From Anaerolineales bacterium (GTDB lineage Bacteria; Chloroflexota; Anaerolineae; Anaerolineales; E44-bin32), in contig JARGGH010000001.1 of NCBI GenBank assembly GCA_029210945.1, positions 1-64,000 of the forward strand: DNA of 64,000 nucleotides, read 5' to 3'. The notes beneath the pieces were generated by a model. It ran no database searches and was not told where the DNA came from. It worked only from the letters and a program-made list of their open reading frames with translations. Position numbers and translations under genes: made by a program. Each line of letters starts with the position of its first letter. Position 1 is the stretch's first letter. Positions 16,250-24,779 of this stretch are shown here, piece by piece.

Positions 16250-17302
16250 ATGGCAACGGAAGCGAAGATAAAAGGCAAACGAACGAACAACGTTAACCAG
16301 ATAGGTCTCGAAAAGTCCGATTACCGTGGCCGGGAGACGACTCTATGCCAGGGCTGTGGGCATAACTCGATCTCCAGCCAGATCATCGCCGCGGCTTACG
16401 AGATGTCTGTTCCACAGGAGCGGATCATCAAGATGTCCGGCATCGGATGCTCGAGCAAGAGTCCGGCTTACTTCATGAGCCGCTCGCATGGCTTCAACGC
16501 GCTGCATGGACGGATGCCGACGACAACGACGGGAGCCGTGATGGCGAACCGTTCACTTCAGGCGATCGGCGTTTCGGGCGATGGTGACACAGCCAGCATC
16601 GGCCTGAGCCATTTCATCCACCTGATCCGGCGCAATGTGCCCATGGTGTATATCGTCGAGAATAACGGCGTCTATGGCCTGACCAAGGGGCAGTTTTCTG
16701 CGACCGCGGATAAGGGCCAGGAATTGAAGAAGGTCGGGATCAACCCGTTTATGCCAGTCGACATCTGCATGGAAGCCCTGATCGCCAAAGCGGGTTTCGT
16801 AGCGCGCTCGTTCGCTGGTGATCCCAAGCAGGTCAAGGAGCTGCTTAAAGCGGCGATGAGTTTCAATGGCACTGCAGTGCTCGACATCATCAGCCCCTGC
16901 GTGACGTTCAACAACCGCGACGAATCAACCAAGAGCTACGCGTGGGGCCGCAAATACGAAGAGCCCTTGCACGATGTCACCTGGGTGCCCAAGCGCGAAG
17001 AGATCGCGATCGATTACGAAGCCGGCGCGGCGATCGATGTAGAGATGCACGACGGATCGATCCTCGTGCTGAAGAAACTCGAACAGGACTACAACCCAAA
17101 GAACCGCATGGATGCCCTCCACATGCTCGAAGAAACCTGCTGTGGTGGAGTGCTTGTAACGGGATTGATTTACTACAATGAGGATAAACAGCCTCTGCCC
17201 GAGATCGAGAACATGGTCGAAACGCCTCTGGCCTATCTCGAAGATGAGCAGTTGCGACCTTCGCAGGAGACCCTGCAGGAGCTGATGCGTTCGTTTCAAT
17301 AA
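16250..17302 (+). CDS. korB: 2-oxoacid:ferredoxin oxidoreductase, beta subunit
   Basis: 350 residues: the thiamine pyrophosphate-binding partner of the preceding subunit. CQGCGHNSI (about 29-37) and IGCSSKSP supply cysteines for a [4Fe-4S] cluster, GDGDTASIGLSH is the TPP-Mg motif, and ENNGVYGLTKGQ completes it. The C-terminal cysteine in ISPCVTFN is also typical. It starts three bases after korA, so the two are made together, under the FadR-type regulator. A terminator hairpin follows at 17325. Confidence 0.92.
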   Translation: MATEAKIKGKRTNNVNQIGLEKSDYRGRETTLCQGCGHNSISSQIIAAAYEMSVPQERIIKMSGIGCSSKSPAYFMSRSHGFNALHGRMPTTTTGAVMANRSLQAIGVSGDGDTASIGLSHFIHLIRRNVPMVYIVENNGVYGLTKGQFSATADKGQELKKVGINPFMPVDICMEALIAKAGFVARSFAGDPKQVKELLKAAMSFNGTAVLDIISPCVTFNNRDESTKSYAWGRKYEEPLHDVTWVPKREEIAIDYEAGAAIDVEMHDGSILVLKKLEQDYNPKNRMDALHMLEETCCGGVLVTGLIYYNEDKQPLPEIENMVETPLAYLEDEQLRPSQETLQELMRSFQ

Positions 17303-17324
17303 GTTTTCCTGAGAGACGCTGTTG

Positions 17325-17349
17325 CGGGGTGCTCGATGAGAGCACCCCG
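17325..17349 (+). terminator. Terminator after korB
   Basis: Ten-base stem CGGGGTGCTC / GAGCACCCCG with a five-base loop GATGA, followed by TTTGG. Confidence 0.75.
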
Positions 17350-17402
17350 TTTGGATTCTGATCGGGCCCAGCCAGGGGAGGGCGAAAGGCGAAACGTGGC
17401 GG

Positions 17403-17431
17403 TTGTCCCGATGCCGGTGATAATGTATCTT
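17403..17431 (+). promoter_or_regulatory. Weak promoter candidate for the membrane protein
   Basis: TTGTCC at 17403-17408 and TATCTT at 17426-17431 with a 17-base spacer. It lies 32 bases ahead of the ATG and after the korB terminator. Confidence 0.35.
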
Positions 17432-17462
17432 TTCTAGAGCCTGGCGTGTTGTTGAGGTTAAG

Positions 17463-18677
17463 ATGGTTCAGAAGAAGGGTTTTTCTCATTGGCTTGGGCT
17501 TCTGGTGGCCCTGATCCTGGCGGTTGCAATGATCTGCATGCTGCCATTCGCAATCGCAGCCAGGGACCTCGGCGCAGTCTTGTTCTCACAAGAACGCGTG
17601 CAGGCGATCCTCCATTCGCGCCTGATTGAGACGGGATCGCTCAACCGCATTCTGGTAGATACGCTGTTCGGCGGGCGGTCTTTCCGTGGCGGTGATGAGT
17701 GGTACAAACGCGCTGCCGAAAATCTTTCCGAGCCGGAAAGACAGGAGCTTCTGCTGCTCATCGTCCCGCCTGGCTGGATCGAAGACCAAGTTGCCAATCT
17801 GACCGAATCAGTGTTCGTCTGGCTGGAGGATGATAAACCTGCTCCGGATCTATTCCTGGATATGCAGCCGATCAAAGCTCAGTTGCTCGGGGATGGTTTG
17901 GACCAGGCCGTCGAGATCTTTGTCGATTCATGGCCTAGCTGCACGCCAGAAGAGGCAGAACGGATTCAGAGCGCCTTTGAAGGGGGACGTGAATTCCCGG
18001 CGATATTGTGTGAACCGCCCGGGCCGCACCGTGGGTTGATCGTCGAATTTGCCACCCGCGAACTATCTCAAGGAGCGGCCGGCATCCCGGATCGTGTATC
18101 GCTGCTGGAGCGTGATTCACTTGATCTTCGGGACCTGCAAGCGCTTAAACAATCGCTGCTCAGCACACAGGCGTTCCTGGCCTGGTCATGGCTGGTGCCG
18201 CTCGCTGCGCTCGGGCCGATCATGGCGTTGAAGATTCGTCGGTTGAATGACCTGGGCCGCTGGTGGGGGCTGCCAATTTTGCTCTCAGGTGGGATGACGT
18301 TCTTGTTGAATTTGATCCTGCGCGGTTCTCGAGCGTCCATGATCAATCGGGTGTTGCTCGGGCTGGGTCCCCTGGAATCGGTTCAGCACGATCTGGCCAA
18401 AGCGCTGCTCCAAAGCGCTGCAGATCAAGCTTTGCGGCTGATGTTCGTGCATGCCATTGTCATCGCGGCTGCAGGAGCGGGAATCTGGGTCTTGTTTGCG
18501 CGCCGCAAGAAGGTAAAAACCGTTCGGGTCTCCGAAAGCCGGCCGGACAGTGCTGATATAGCCAAGATCGTAGCCGAAAATGGCGGTGGGGATCGCACAC
18601 CTCCACCTGTGCCACCGTTGAGCGCGACCGGGGACGAAGATCATTCTGAAGGGCCGCCCTCTGGGATATTCGGTTAA
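17463..18677 (+). CDS. Membrane protein of unknown family (paralogue of 5790)
   Basis: 404 residues with the same build as the gene at 5790-6911: an N-terminal membrane helix (about 10-32), an extracytoplasmic part of about 200 residues, about four C-terminal helices, and a longer cytoplasmic tail ending in a Pro/Gly-rich stretch (GDRTPPPVPPL). Shared landmarks are PPGWIEDQ versus TPEWVAEQ, MQPIKAQLLG versus IGTIKARLLG, PSCTPEEAE versus PPCTPEQAT, and a later CEPP versus CSPP. The two-cysteine extracytoplasmic region is the conserved feature. It stands alone between terminators, so it is its own unit. Function unknown. Confidence 0.75.
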   Translation: MVQKKGFSHWLGLLVALILAVAMICMLPFAIAARDLGAVLFSQERVQAILHSRLIETGSLNRILVDTLFGGRSFRGGDEWYKRAAENLSEPERQELLLLIVPPGWIEDQVANLTESVFVWLEDDKPAPDLFLDMQPIKAQLLGDGLDQAVEIFVDSWPSCTPEEAERIQSAFEGGREFPAILCEPPGPHRGLIVEFATRELSQGAAGIPDRVSLLERDSLDLRDLQALKQSLLSTQAFLAWSWLVPLAALGPIMALKIRRLNDLGRWWGLPILLSGGMTFLLNLILRGSRASMINRVLLGLGPLESVQHDLAKALLQSAADQALRLMFVHAIVIAAAGAGIWVLFARRKKVKTVRVSESRPDSADIAKIVAENGGGDRTPPPVPPLSATGDEDHSEGPPSGIFG

Positions 18678-18698
18678 TCAGTCCCCCGCAAGGCATTC

Positions 18699-18719
18699 TG
18701 GGGTGCGGGCCCCATTTTT
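18699..18719 (+). terminator. Terminator after the membrane protein gene
   Basis: TGGGG / CCCCA stem with loop TGCGGG, followed directly by five T. Confidence 0.55.
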
Positions 18720-18749
18720 CCCGCAGTTGCATTTTCAGTTCGAGGCGTT

Positions 18750-18771
18750 GCTGCGCGACGCATTGCGCAGC
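18750..18771 (-). terminator. Hairpin downstream of the PrpD-like gene
   Basis: GCTGCGC / GCGCAGC stem with an eight-base loop, 28 bases past the stop of the minus-strand operon. There is no T-run, so it is only a candidate terminator. Confidence 0.3.
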
Positions 18772-18798
18772 CTAACCGTCCAGCCCACTCCGCCAAAT

Positions 18799-20166
18799 CT
18801 AGAAAAGCAACTGCATGTAATCCGTGATGTCCTCGGTCTGCTCCAGTTCGAATGTCCTTTCGACGACCTGATTCATCTGGGCCTCATCCAGAACTGCAGA
18901 TGCGTTGGCCCGGAACTTGGTGATCAGCTCTGCGTCGGTAAGCGGATTCAGTGGATCGCCCTTCGCGACGTCTGTCACTGTCTCGTATGATGAACCATCC
19001 TGCAGCGTGATCTTGATCGCGGCGCGTTTCACCTCCGGGAACAGGGCGTCGATCTCGGGGTCTGCACGCACTGTGATCAGTGGCAGCAGCCGGCGGATCT
19101 CGGGATCAAACAGCTTCTCCTCTGAGAATGATTCGGGCAGAACGTATCCATCTGCTGCGGCGGCTGCGATGACGTACGGAAGGCTGTGATCGGCGGTCTC
19201 TTTCGTATCCGGCTGATATTTGCTGGGATCAGACAGGATATCAGCGCCCCGGGTTGTCGTGCGGATTTCGATCTCGGCGATCTGTCCCGGGTCGATCGAA
19301 TGCTTCTCCCGCAGCGAGAGCACCCCGGTGATTGGTTGGTGTGTCAACGCCTCGGTGGGGAAGGCTTTGTAGCTGCAGTCGGTGATGATGAAGTTCTCGC
19401 CGAGTCGCTGCCGCACGGCGTCCAGATCCCAGCCGACGTTCGAGATCACCTCCAATAGGCCTTCCTTTCCTTCGAAGACCTCTTCAGGACCGGTGACTCC
19501 CTGGCGGGCCATTTCTGCCGCCAGGACACCAGCCTGGACGGCGAGCGGGTCGGCGAGGTTTTTCATGTTTGTCAGGTGGCCTGCAACCACTCCGCCGAGC
19601 GTGAAATGTGAACTGCCGCAAATCCCAAGAGCTGCGACCAATTGATCCTTGTCGAGTCCATAAAGCCTGCCGGCAACCAGTGGGCTCACGAACTGCGTCA
19701 GCGAAGCGTGGTGCCAGCCCACTTCGCGGATACCCGGGGTCGCCGCATGGCACCAGCGCATCTCGAGTTCGTAGGCCAGGACGATTGCGGTCAGCATCTC
19801 CACGCCCGAGCTCCGGTTGGCTTCCCCGGCTGATAACGCCGCGCCGATCAGATCGGACGGGTGGTTGGGATCCTGGACCCAGTAGATGTCGTTGTAGTCG
19901 AGTGCTCTGATCAGGCTGCTGTTCATCAATGTTGCGTTGGCCGCATTCGTGCGGTCGCCGGAAGCGATCATCGTCGCCTGAGGAGAACCACCGAGGTTAG
20001 CGATGAAACGGTGCATCGCCTGCATATCCTCATTCTTCCATCCAGCCAGCGCGCAGCCAACGCTGTCAAGCAGGAAGCGTTTAGCCTCTTTCCGGGCAGC
20101 CTCGGGGATGTCTTCGTGCTTGAGATCGATCGTGAAACGCGCCAGGTCGCTGCTCAAATTTTGCAT
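18799..20166 (-). CDS. MmgE/PrpD family protein
   Basis: 455 residues of the MmgE/PrpD family, which includes 2-methylcitrate dehydratase and cis-aconitate decarboxylase: DSVGCALAG near the start, ANATLMNSSLIRALDYND (with the Asp pair), GWHHASLTQF, and SYKAFPTEALTHQP at about 270-280. The operon (aconitase-type and isocitrate-dehydrogenase-type genes upstream) points to a tricarboxylate substrate. The reaction cannot be fixed from sequence alone. ATG 20166 is preferred over the upstream TTG at 20187 because GGAGG lies five bases before it. Confidence 0.88.
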   Translation of the reverse strand: MQNLSSDLARFTIDLKHEDIPEAARKEAKRFLLDSVGCALAGWKNEDMQAMHRFIANLGGSPQATMIASGDRTNAANATLMNSSLIRALDYNDIYWVQDPNHPSDLIGAALSAGEANRSSGVEMLTAIVLAYELEMRWCHAATPGIREVGWHHASLTQFVSPLVAGRLYGLDKDQLVAALGICGSSHFTLGGVVAGHLTNMKNLADPLAVQAGVLAAEMARQGVTGPEEVFEGKEGLLEVISNVGWDLDAVRQRLGENFIITDCSYKAFPTEALTHQPITGVLSLREKHSIDPGQIAEIEIRTTTRGADILSDPSKYQPDTKETADHSLPYVIAAAAADGYVLPESFSEEKLFDPEIRRLLPLITVRADPEIDALFPEVKRAAIKITLQDGSSYETVTDVAKGDPLNPLTDAELITKFRANASAVLDEAQMNQVVERTFELEQTEDITDYMQLLF

Positions 20167-20183
20167 CAATACCTCCGTCGAAC

Positions 20184-21305
20184 TCAAGGCAAGTGATCCA
20201 CGACAGCTTGAGCCATTTCAAGCGTGGTGTTATCGCCACCCATGTCATACGTGCGGACTCTGCCCTCCAGGATGACTGCGGATAAAGCGGCTTCGAGCGC
20301 CTCTGCCTTAGCCTGCTCCCCAAGCCAATCGAGCATGAGTTTGCACGCCATGAGCATCGCAATCGGATTGACTTTGTACTGGCCGGCGTATTTAGGCGCC
20401 GATCCGTGTGTGGGTTCAAAGACGGCAAAATGGTCGCCGATGTTCCCGCTGGAGGCGAATCCGAGACCGCCGACAAGCTGTGCAGCGAGATCGGATAAGA
20501 TATCGCCGAACATGTTGCTCGTCACCATCACACCGTATTCCTGCGGGTTCTTTAAGAGCCACATCATCTGGGCGTCGATGTTGGTCTCCCACAACTCGAT
20601 TCCAGGGAAGTCGCTCCCGATCTCGCGCGCCGCGCTGCGCATCAAACCACCCGTCGCCCTCAACACATTGGGCTTCTCGACCAGAGTTACGGTCGGGTAA
20701 TCAAAATCGCGCGCGTACTCGAAAGCCTTGCGGATGATTCTGCGGGCGCCTGCTCGGGTAATGATGCGCGTGCTCAGCGCGATGTCGTCGCCGGAGGTGG
20801 ATTCAAAGCGTGCCATTGCGCCGCTGTGCATGGTGAGGGCCTGGCGCACCTCGTCCGGCAGGGGGTAGAACTCGACTCCCGCATACAACCCTTCCGTGTT
20901 TTCGCGGAAGACCACAAGATCGATGTCGTCCTTATAATTTAGCGGATTGCCCTTGAATGCTTTACACGGCCGCAGGTTTGTGTAGAGATCAAAGTGCTGG
21001 CGCAGCCGCACGATGGGGCTGCGGTAGACCAGGCCGCGATTTTGAAGGTCGGGATGCAGCTCGCGTTCAGCCTCATCGATTGGTTTCGATGTGATTGCAC
21101 CGAACAGCCCGCAGGTGCAGCTCTCCAAAATGCTAATCGTCCGTTCCGGAAGCGGGTCGCCTTCTTGACACCAGAATTCCCATCCGATGTCGGCGTGAAC
21201 GAATTCGGCATCAAGCGTCAGCTTGTCCAGCACGATGCGGGCGGCGTCCATGACATCGACGCCCACACCATCGCCCGGCATCCATGCAATACGGTATTTT
21301 GCCAT
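20184..21305 (-). CDS. NAD-dependent isocitrate/isopropylmalate dehydrogenase family enzyme
   Basis: 373 residues of the beta-decarboxylating dehydrogenase family: MPGDGVGVDV, FGAITSKP, LDLYTNLRP-type region (FDLYTNLRP), FRENTEGLYAG, LVEKPNVLRATGG, and TSNMFGDILSD, then EPTHGSAPKYAG. At the substrate loop the sequence is RSPIVRLRQHFDLY; the Ser there matches the Ser that binds isocitrate, where isopropylmalate dehydrogenases usually differ. I therefore favour isocitrate (or homoisocitrate) to 2-oxoglutarate plus CO2; tartrate or isopropylmalate remain possible. GGAGG nine bases before the ATG supports the start. Confidence 0.85.
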   Translation of the reverse strand: MAKYRIAWMPGDGVGVDVMDAARIVLDKLTLDAEFVHADIGWEFWCQEGDPLPERTISILESCTCGLFGAITSKPIDEAERELHPDLQNRGLVYRSPIVRLRQHFDLYTNLRPCKAFKGNPLNYKDDIDLVVFRENTEGLYAGVEFYPLPDEVRQALTMHSGAMARFESTSGDDIALSTRIITRAGARRIIRKAFEYARDFDYPTVTLVEKPNVLRATGGLMRSAAREIGSDFPGIELWETNIDAQMMWLLKNPQEYGVMVTSNMFGDILSDLAAQLVGGLGFASSGNIGDHFAVFEPTHGSAPKYAGQYKVNPIAMLMACKLMLDWLGEQAKAEALEAALSAVILEGRVRTYDMGGDNTTLEMAQAVVDHLP

Positions 21306-21385
21306 CAGTGTTTTCCTCCACGAGTACTCTTCTATCCGGCAGGGCAGGGTTAATTTATCGGGGACATGTGCACCTCAGCGCAGCG

Positions 21386-21604
21386 TTACCTGTGCGGCGG
21401 GAATGGCCTGCGGGCGTATCGATCCAGCGCAGGATCGAGCATGGGTCGCGCGCCGACCAGGACGAAAGCAAGCGCCGGGAAGGGCGATCCGATCTGGCTG
21501 GCGGAGGCGCCCAATTGGCGGCCATAGATGGGCAGCAAGAAAGTCAGCGTCCCAAACGGGATACGAGAAACGATGCTTGCGAAAGCGAGCGCAAAAGCGG
21601 TCAT
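21386..21604 (-). pseudogene. Remnant of an MFS transporter (N-terminal part)
   Basis: The minus strand encodes about 72 residues like the start of a major facilitator transporter: a first membrane helix (FALAFASIVSRIPFGTLTFL), then YGRQLGASASQIG, a second hydrophobic stretch, and a degenerate motif A (LDPALDRYARRPF). The frame then stops, and the other ten helices are missing. It fills the gap of about 335 bases between the aconitase small subunit and dehydrogenase genes, so a once complete transporter gene was probably deleted from this operon. Confidence 0.5.
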
Positions 21605-21640
21605 CGGACTGACATGCTTCCTCAGAGCCCTTACTCCGGG

Positions 21641-22141
21641 CTAATCCATCAGACGTCGTTTTGTAAACTCGACAAGTCCGCCACGCTCGAAGATTTCACG
21701 TACGATGGGGAGGAGCGGCGCGAAATTGAACACCCCTCCAGGGCTCATAATCTCACCACGCGCCAGATCGATCTTTAGAGTATCGCCTTTCTGCAGCGTG
21801 CCTGCGATCTGAGGACATACGATCGCTGGCAGCGCATTGTTGATGCAGTTTCGGTAATAAATGCGTGCGAACGACGTGGCGATTATGGCGCCCAGGCCGA
21901 CTTGCTTCAAGCAGATCACGGCCTGTTCGCGCGACGAACCGCAACCCCAATTCTTGCCGGCAACGATGATATCCCCGGGACGGACTTCTTCCCGGAACGT
22001 GGGGTCGAGGTCCTCAAGCGCGTGTGCGGCCATATCGGCCGGATCTTGCACGGTATAGGTGTATTTCCCAGGGAAGATGACGTCCGTGTTGACATCGTCT
22101 CCGTAAATCCATACGCGGCCTTCGATGATTGGCGAACCCAT
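21641..22141 (-). CDS. Aconitase/isopropylmalate dehydratase small subunit (LeuD-like)
   Basis: 166 residues forming the swivel domain of LeuD/homoaconitase type: YGDDVNTDVIFPGKY, a GKNWGCGSSREQAV substrate-loop motif, IATSFARIYYRNCINNAL, and a C-terminal domain. It works with the large subunit encoded directly before it (stop and start are adjacent). In this operon it is more likely to hydrate or isomerise citrate, methylcitrate or a similar acid than isopropylmalate, because leucine genes are absent. Confidence 0.92.
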   Translation of the reverse strand: MGSPIIEGRVWIYGDDVNTDVIFPGKYTYTVQDPADMAAHALEDLDPTFREEVRPGDIIVAGKNWGCGSSREQAVICLKQVGLGAIIATSFARIYYRNCINNALPAIVCPQIAGTLQKGDTLKIDLARGEIMSPGGVFNFAPLLPIVREIFERGGLVEFTKRRLMD

Positions 22142-23404
22142 TCAGAGCAACTCCTTGGGGTGTGTCAACTTGCCGGTGATCGCAGAAGCGGCGACGATGA
22201 GCGGATTGGCGAGGTAGATCTCGCTGCCCCTGGTGCCCATCCTTCCCTGGAAGTTCCGGTTCGCGGTGCTCACGGTCACTTCACCGGTCCCGGGCACGCC
22301 CATATGGTTGCCCATGCAGGGGCCGCAGCCGGGTGTCCCCAGCACGGCTCCAGCCGCGAGCAGCGTCTCGATTGTGCCGTTCTCAATGGCTCTGTGGAGG
22401 ATCCGCGCCGACGCAGGTATGACGTAGAAACGCACATCCTGATGCACAGCCCGTCCTTTTAGCAGAGCAGCAGCCTGTTCGAGATCTTCAAGGCGGCCAT
22501 TCGTGCATGTCCCCAGGAACGCCTGGTCGATCCGGATGTCGTTCATCTGGCTGAGCGGGCGCACGTTGTCCACCCGGTGGGGGCAGGCGACCAGCGGTTC
22601 GAGAGTCGACACGTCGACCTCGATGGTCTTTCGATAAGAGGCATTCGCGTCGGGGTGGAGGGGTTTAAATTTCTGTCTTGCCCTTCCGGAGAGATACGCG
22701 GTGGTCTTTCCGTCCACGGGTATTATGCTGTTCTTGGCGCCCATCTCGGCCATCATATTGGTCAGGACCGAGCGCTCGCTGACGTCCAGCGCTTCGATCG
22801 TCTCGCCATGCCATTCGACAGACATGTAAAGTGCGCCATCAGCACCTTGCTCGGCGATGACAGCCAGCGCGATGTCCTTGGCAGTTACGCCGTAATTAAG
22901 CTCGCCTGAGACCAAGATCTTGATGCTTTCGGGAACGCGCAGCCAGATTTCTCCCAGCGCCCAGACCGAGGCCATCTCGGTGCGGCCTATGCCGGCGGCA
23001 AATGCGCCCATCACGCCGGCATGCGGCGTGTGCGAATCGGCTCCCAGGACGATCTCTCCCGGCAGCGCCAAACCCTCCTCGACGAGCACTTGATGGCAGA
23101 TCCCGTGACCGACATCAAAGAAGTTCTTGATGCCCTGAGCCCTGACAAAGTCGCGGACCGCCCGGTGATTGTCCGCGTGCTTCGTCGATGGTGGCGGCGC
23201 GGCATGATCGAGGAAGATAGCGTTGACCTGCGGGTTGAAGACGTGCCTTGCGCCCATGGCCTGGAAGGTCTCGGCAATTGCGGCGGAATTATCGTGTGAG
23301 AGCGCGACGTCAGGTCGAACCAAAACGATCTCGCCCGGCGAAACGCGCCCCAGACCTGCGTGGTGTGCGAGCGCTTTTTCTGCAAACGTCATGGCGTGGG
23401 CCAT
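22142..23404 (-). CDS. Aconitase/isopropylmalate dehydratase large subunit (LeuC-like)
   Basis: 420 residues of the archaeal LeuC/homoaconitase type. The three cluster cysteines lie in GTCTNGR (about 294) and GCGPCMGNHMG (about 350), and the N-terminal part has GHGICHQV and GADSHTPHAG. It carries a [4Fe-4S] cluster and performs dehydration and rehydration of a hydroxy-tricarboxylate. Together with the lyase, ligase and dehydrogenase genes it probably converts citrate to isocitrate. The start is ATG 23404, which overlaps the stop of the HD gene by one base (TGATG). Confidence 0.92.
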   Translation of the reverse strand: MAHAMTFAEKALAHHAGLGRVSPGEIVLVRPDVALSHDNSAAIAETFQAMGARHVFNPQVNAIFLDHAAPPPSTKHADNHRAVRDFVRAQGIKNFFDVGHGICHQVLVEEGLALPGEIVLGADSHTPHAGVMGAFAAGIGRTEMASVWALGEIWLRVPESIKILVSGELNYGVTAKDIALAVIAEQGADGALYMSVEWHGETIEALDVSERSVLTNMMAEMGAKNSIIPVDGKTTAYLSGRARQKFKPLHPDANASYRKTIEVDVSTLEPLVACPHRVDNVRPLSQMNDIRIDQAFLGTCTNGRLEDLEQAAALLKGRAVHQDVRFYVIPASARILHRAIENGTIETLLAAGAVLGTPGCGPCMGNHMGVPGTGEVTVSTANRNFQGRMGTRGSEIYLANPLIVAASAITGKLTHPKELL

Positions 23405-23961
23405 CAAGCCGATCCTTTTGCCTGGCGCGTGGCGAATTTTGTCAGGTCAAAATCCACGAAATCCGCATGATGGAAGATGATCGATTCGGGTCGGCGTTGA
23501 AATCGGTCACCTTCCCAAGAATGGGTTGCGATGATGTGCAGAACTTCCAGGGGCAGGCCGTGCTTGTAGCAAAGCCCCACGCCGGAGAATGGGTGGCGCA
23601 GGTAATCGTATACATCAGACCAGACGTACTCCTCTCCCTCCCGGCCGAATTCCATCAGTTTGCCGACATCAGCAAGCAGCGCGCCCGCGATGAGAGCATC
23701 GCGGTTCAGCGGGTAGCGCTCACCGTACGCGTCGCGCAGCACGGCCTCCATGGCGAGACAAAGCTGACAAACGACGTGAACATGCTGGGGGAAGGTGATG
23801 TCCGTCGGTTCCAGCAGGGTGTAGGGCATCGTGTCCAGGTCCGCGATGCTCCAGCAGCCAAGCCTCAAAGCCTCCTCCCACACAGAGATTACTTTGGCTC
23901 GCAGTGAGCCGTCTTCAATCTGATCCAACTCGGGCAGAAGTTCAAGGAGTTCTTTTGACAT
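23404..23961 (-). CDS. HD-domain-like protein with an altered metal motif
   Basis: 185 residues resembling HD superfamily phosphohydrolases: HVHVVCQLCLAME (first His), then LLADVGKLMEF where the HD pair would be, LRHPFSGVGLC, and IATHSWEGD. The usual His-Asp pair reads Ala-Asp, so metal binding and activity may be lost or changed. It sits between citryl-CoA-lyase-type and aconitase genes, overlapping the latter, so it probably serves the same pathway. GGAAGG before the ATG supports the start. Function unknown. Confidence 0.65.
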   Translation of the reverse strand: MSKELLELLPELDQIEDGSLRAKVISVWEEALRLGCWSIADLDTMPYTLLEPTDITFPQHVHVVCQLCLAMEAVLRDAYGERYPLNRDALIAGALLADVGKLMEFGREGEEYVWSDVYDYLRHPFSGVGLCYKHGLPLEVLHIIATHSWEGDRFQRRPESIIFHHADFVDFDLTKFATRQAKGSA

Positions 23962-23999
23962 TGAAATTCCTTCCAGGCAGCGATTCGAATCGGGTGGCT

Positions 24000-24779
24000 C
24001 TAGACCTCCAGAGCGCGGTCTTCGGGTCCATCATAGCCATGATCCGTTGGGTGGATGCGACGCATTGGTCGTTCCCGGGTCTGCTCCTCGTAGACGTGTG
24101 CCACGAGGCCGGGCGTGCGTGAGATAAAGAAGAACGCGTTGCCCAGTTCCGGTGGGAAGTCAAGATCGACGAGGATGGCGGCGATCGCACCATCGACATT
24201 AATCGGAAGCGGCTTTCCCATTCGCTCAAATTCCTGCTGGATCTGGGCCAGCAGCCGCATCCCATCGCCATCAAGTCCGGCGTCCTGTGCCAACGAAAAA
24301 AGCTTCGCCGTGCGCGGGTCGTTGGTGTGGATGCGATGGCCGATGCCCGGGATACGCTGGCCTGCGGCGGTCCGGTCGGCGATGAGCTGTTCTGCGATCG
24401 CTTCCATCGATTCCGATTTTTCATTTGCTCTTTGCAGCGCGTCGATCAGCATGTGCATACAGTCTTCGATGGCTCCGCCGTGGAAGCGATTGATCGAGAG
24501 CAGGCCTGCCGCGACGGATGCGTTGAGAGGCGCGCCTGTGGAAGAGGCCGTCCTCGCGGCAAGCGCAGAAGGCGGGGATGCGCCGTGATCGATCGAAGCG
24601 ACCATGATTGCATCCAGAAGCGCGGCAATCCCCGGGGAAGGCAAATCCCCTTTGAGAGCGAGGTAAATGACCGATGGGAATGAGAGCGATCCCATCATTT
24701 CGTCGAGGCGATAGCCTCTCAGCCGGATTTCATTTGGCGAGATACGGGTGATGCCTGTTTTCCAATGCAAGTCGCTCAT
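24000..24779 (-). CDS. Citryl-CoA lyase-type protein (short citrate synthase family)
   Basis: 259 residues, much shorter than citrate synthase (about 380-430) but matching the citryl-CoA lyase / C-terminal ATP-citrate lyase class. Motifs are DHGASPPSALAAR, ASTGAPLNASVAAGL-type (SSTGAPLNASVAAGL), HGGAIEDC, GIGHRIH (catalytic His), and a late FISRTPGLVAHVYEE with Arg residues. Family members cleave citryl-CoA to acetyl-CoA and oxaloacetate. The neighbouring acyl-CoA ligase subunits could supply citryl-CoA, as in the two-step citrate cleavage of Hydrogenobacter. Synthesis in the opposite direction, or methylcitrate as substrate, is also possible. Its ATG overlaps the upstream stop (ATGA). Confidence 0.8.
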   Translation of the reverse strand: MSDLHWKTGITRISPNEIRLRGYRLDEMMGSLSFPSVIYLALKGDLPSPGIAALLDAIMVASIDHGASPPSALAARTASSTGAPLNASVAAGLLSINRFHGGAIEDCMHMLIDALQRANEKSESMEAIAEQLIADRTAAGQRIPGIGHRIHTNDPRTAKLFSLAQDAGLDGDGMRLLAQIQQEFERMGKPLPINVDGAIAAILVDLDFPPELGNAFFFISRTPGLVAHVYEEQTRERPMRRIHPTDHGYDGPEDRALEV

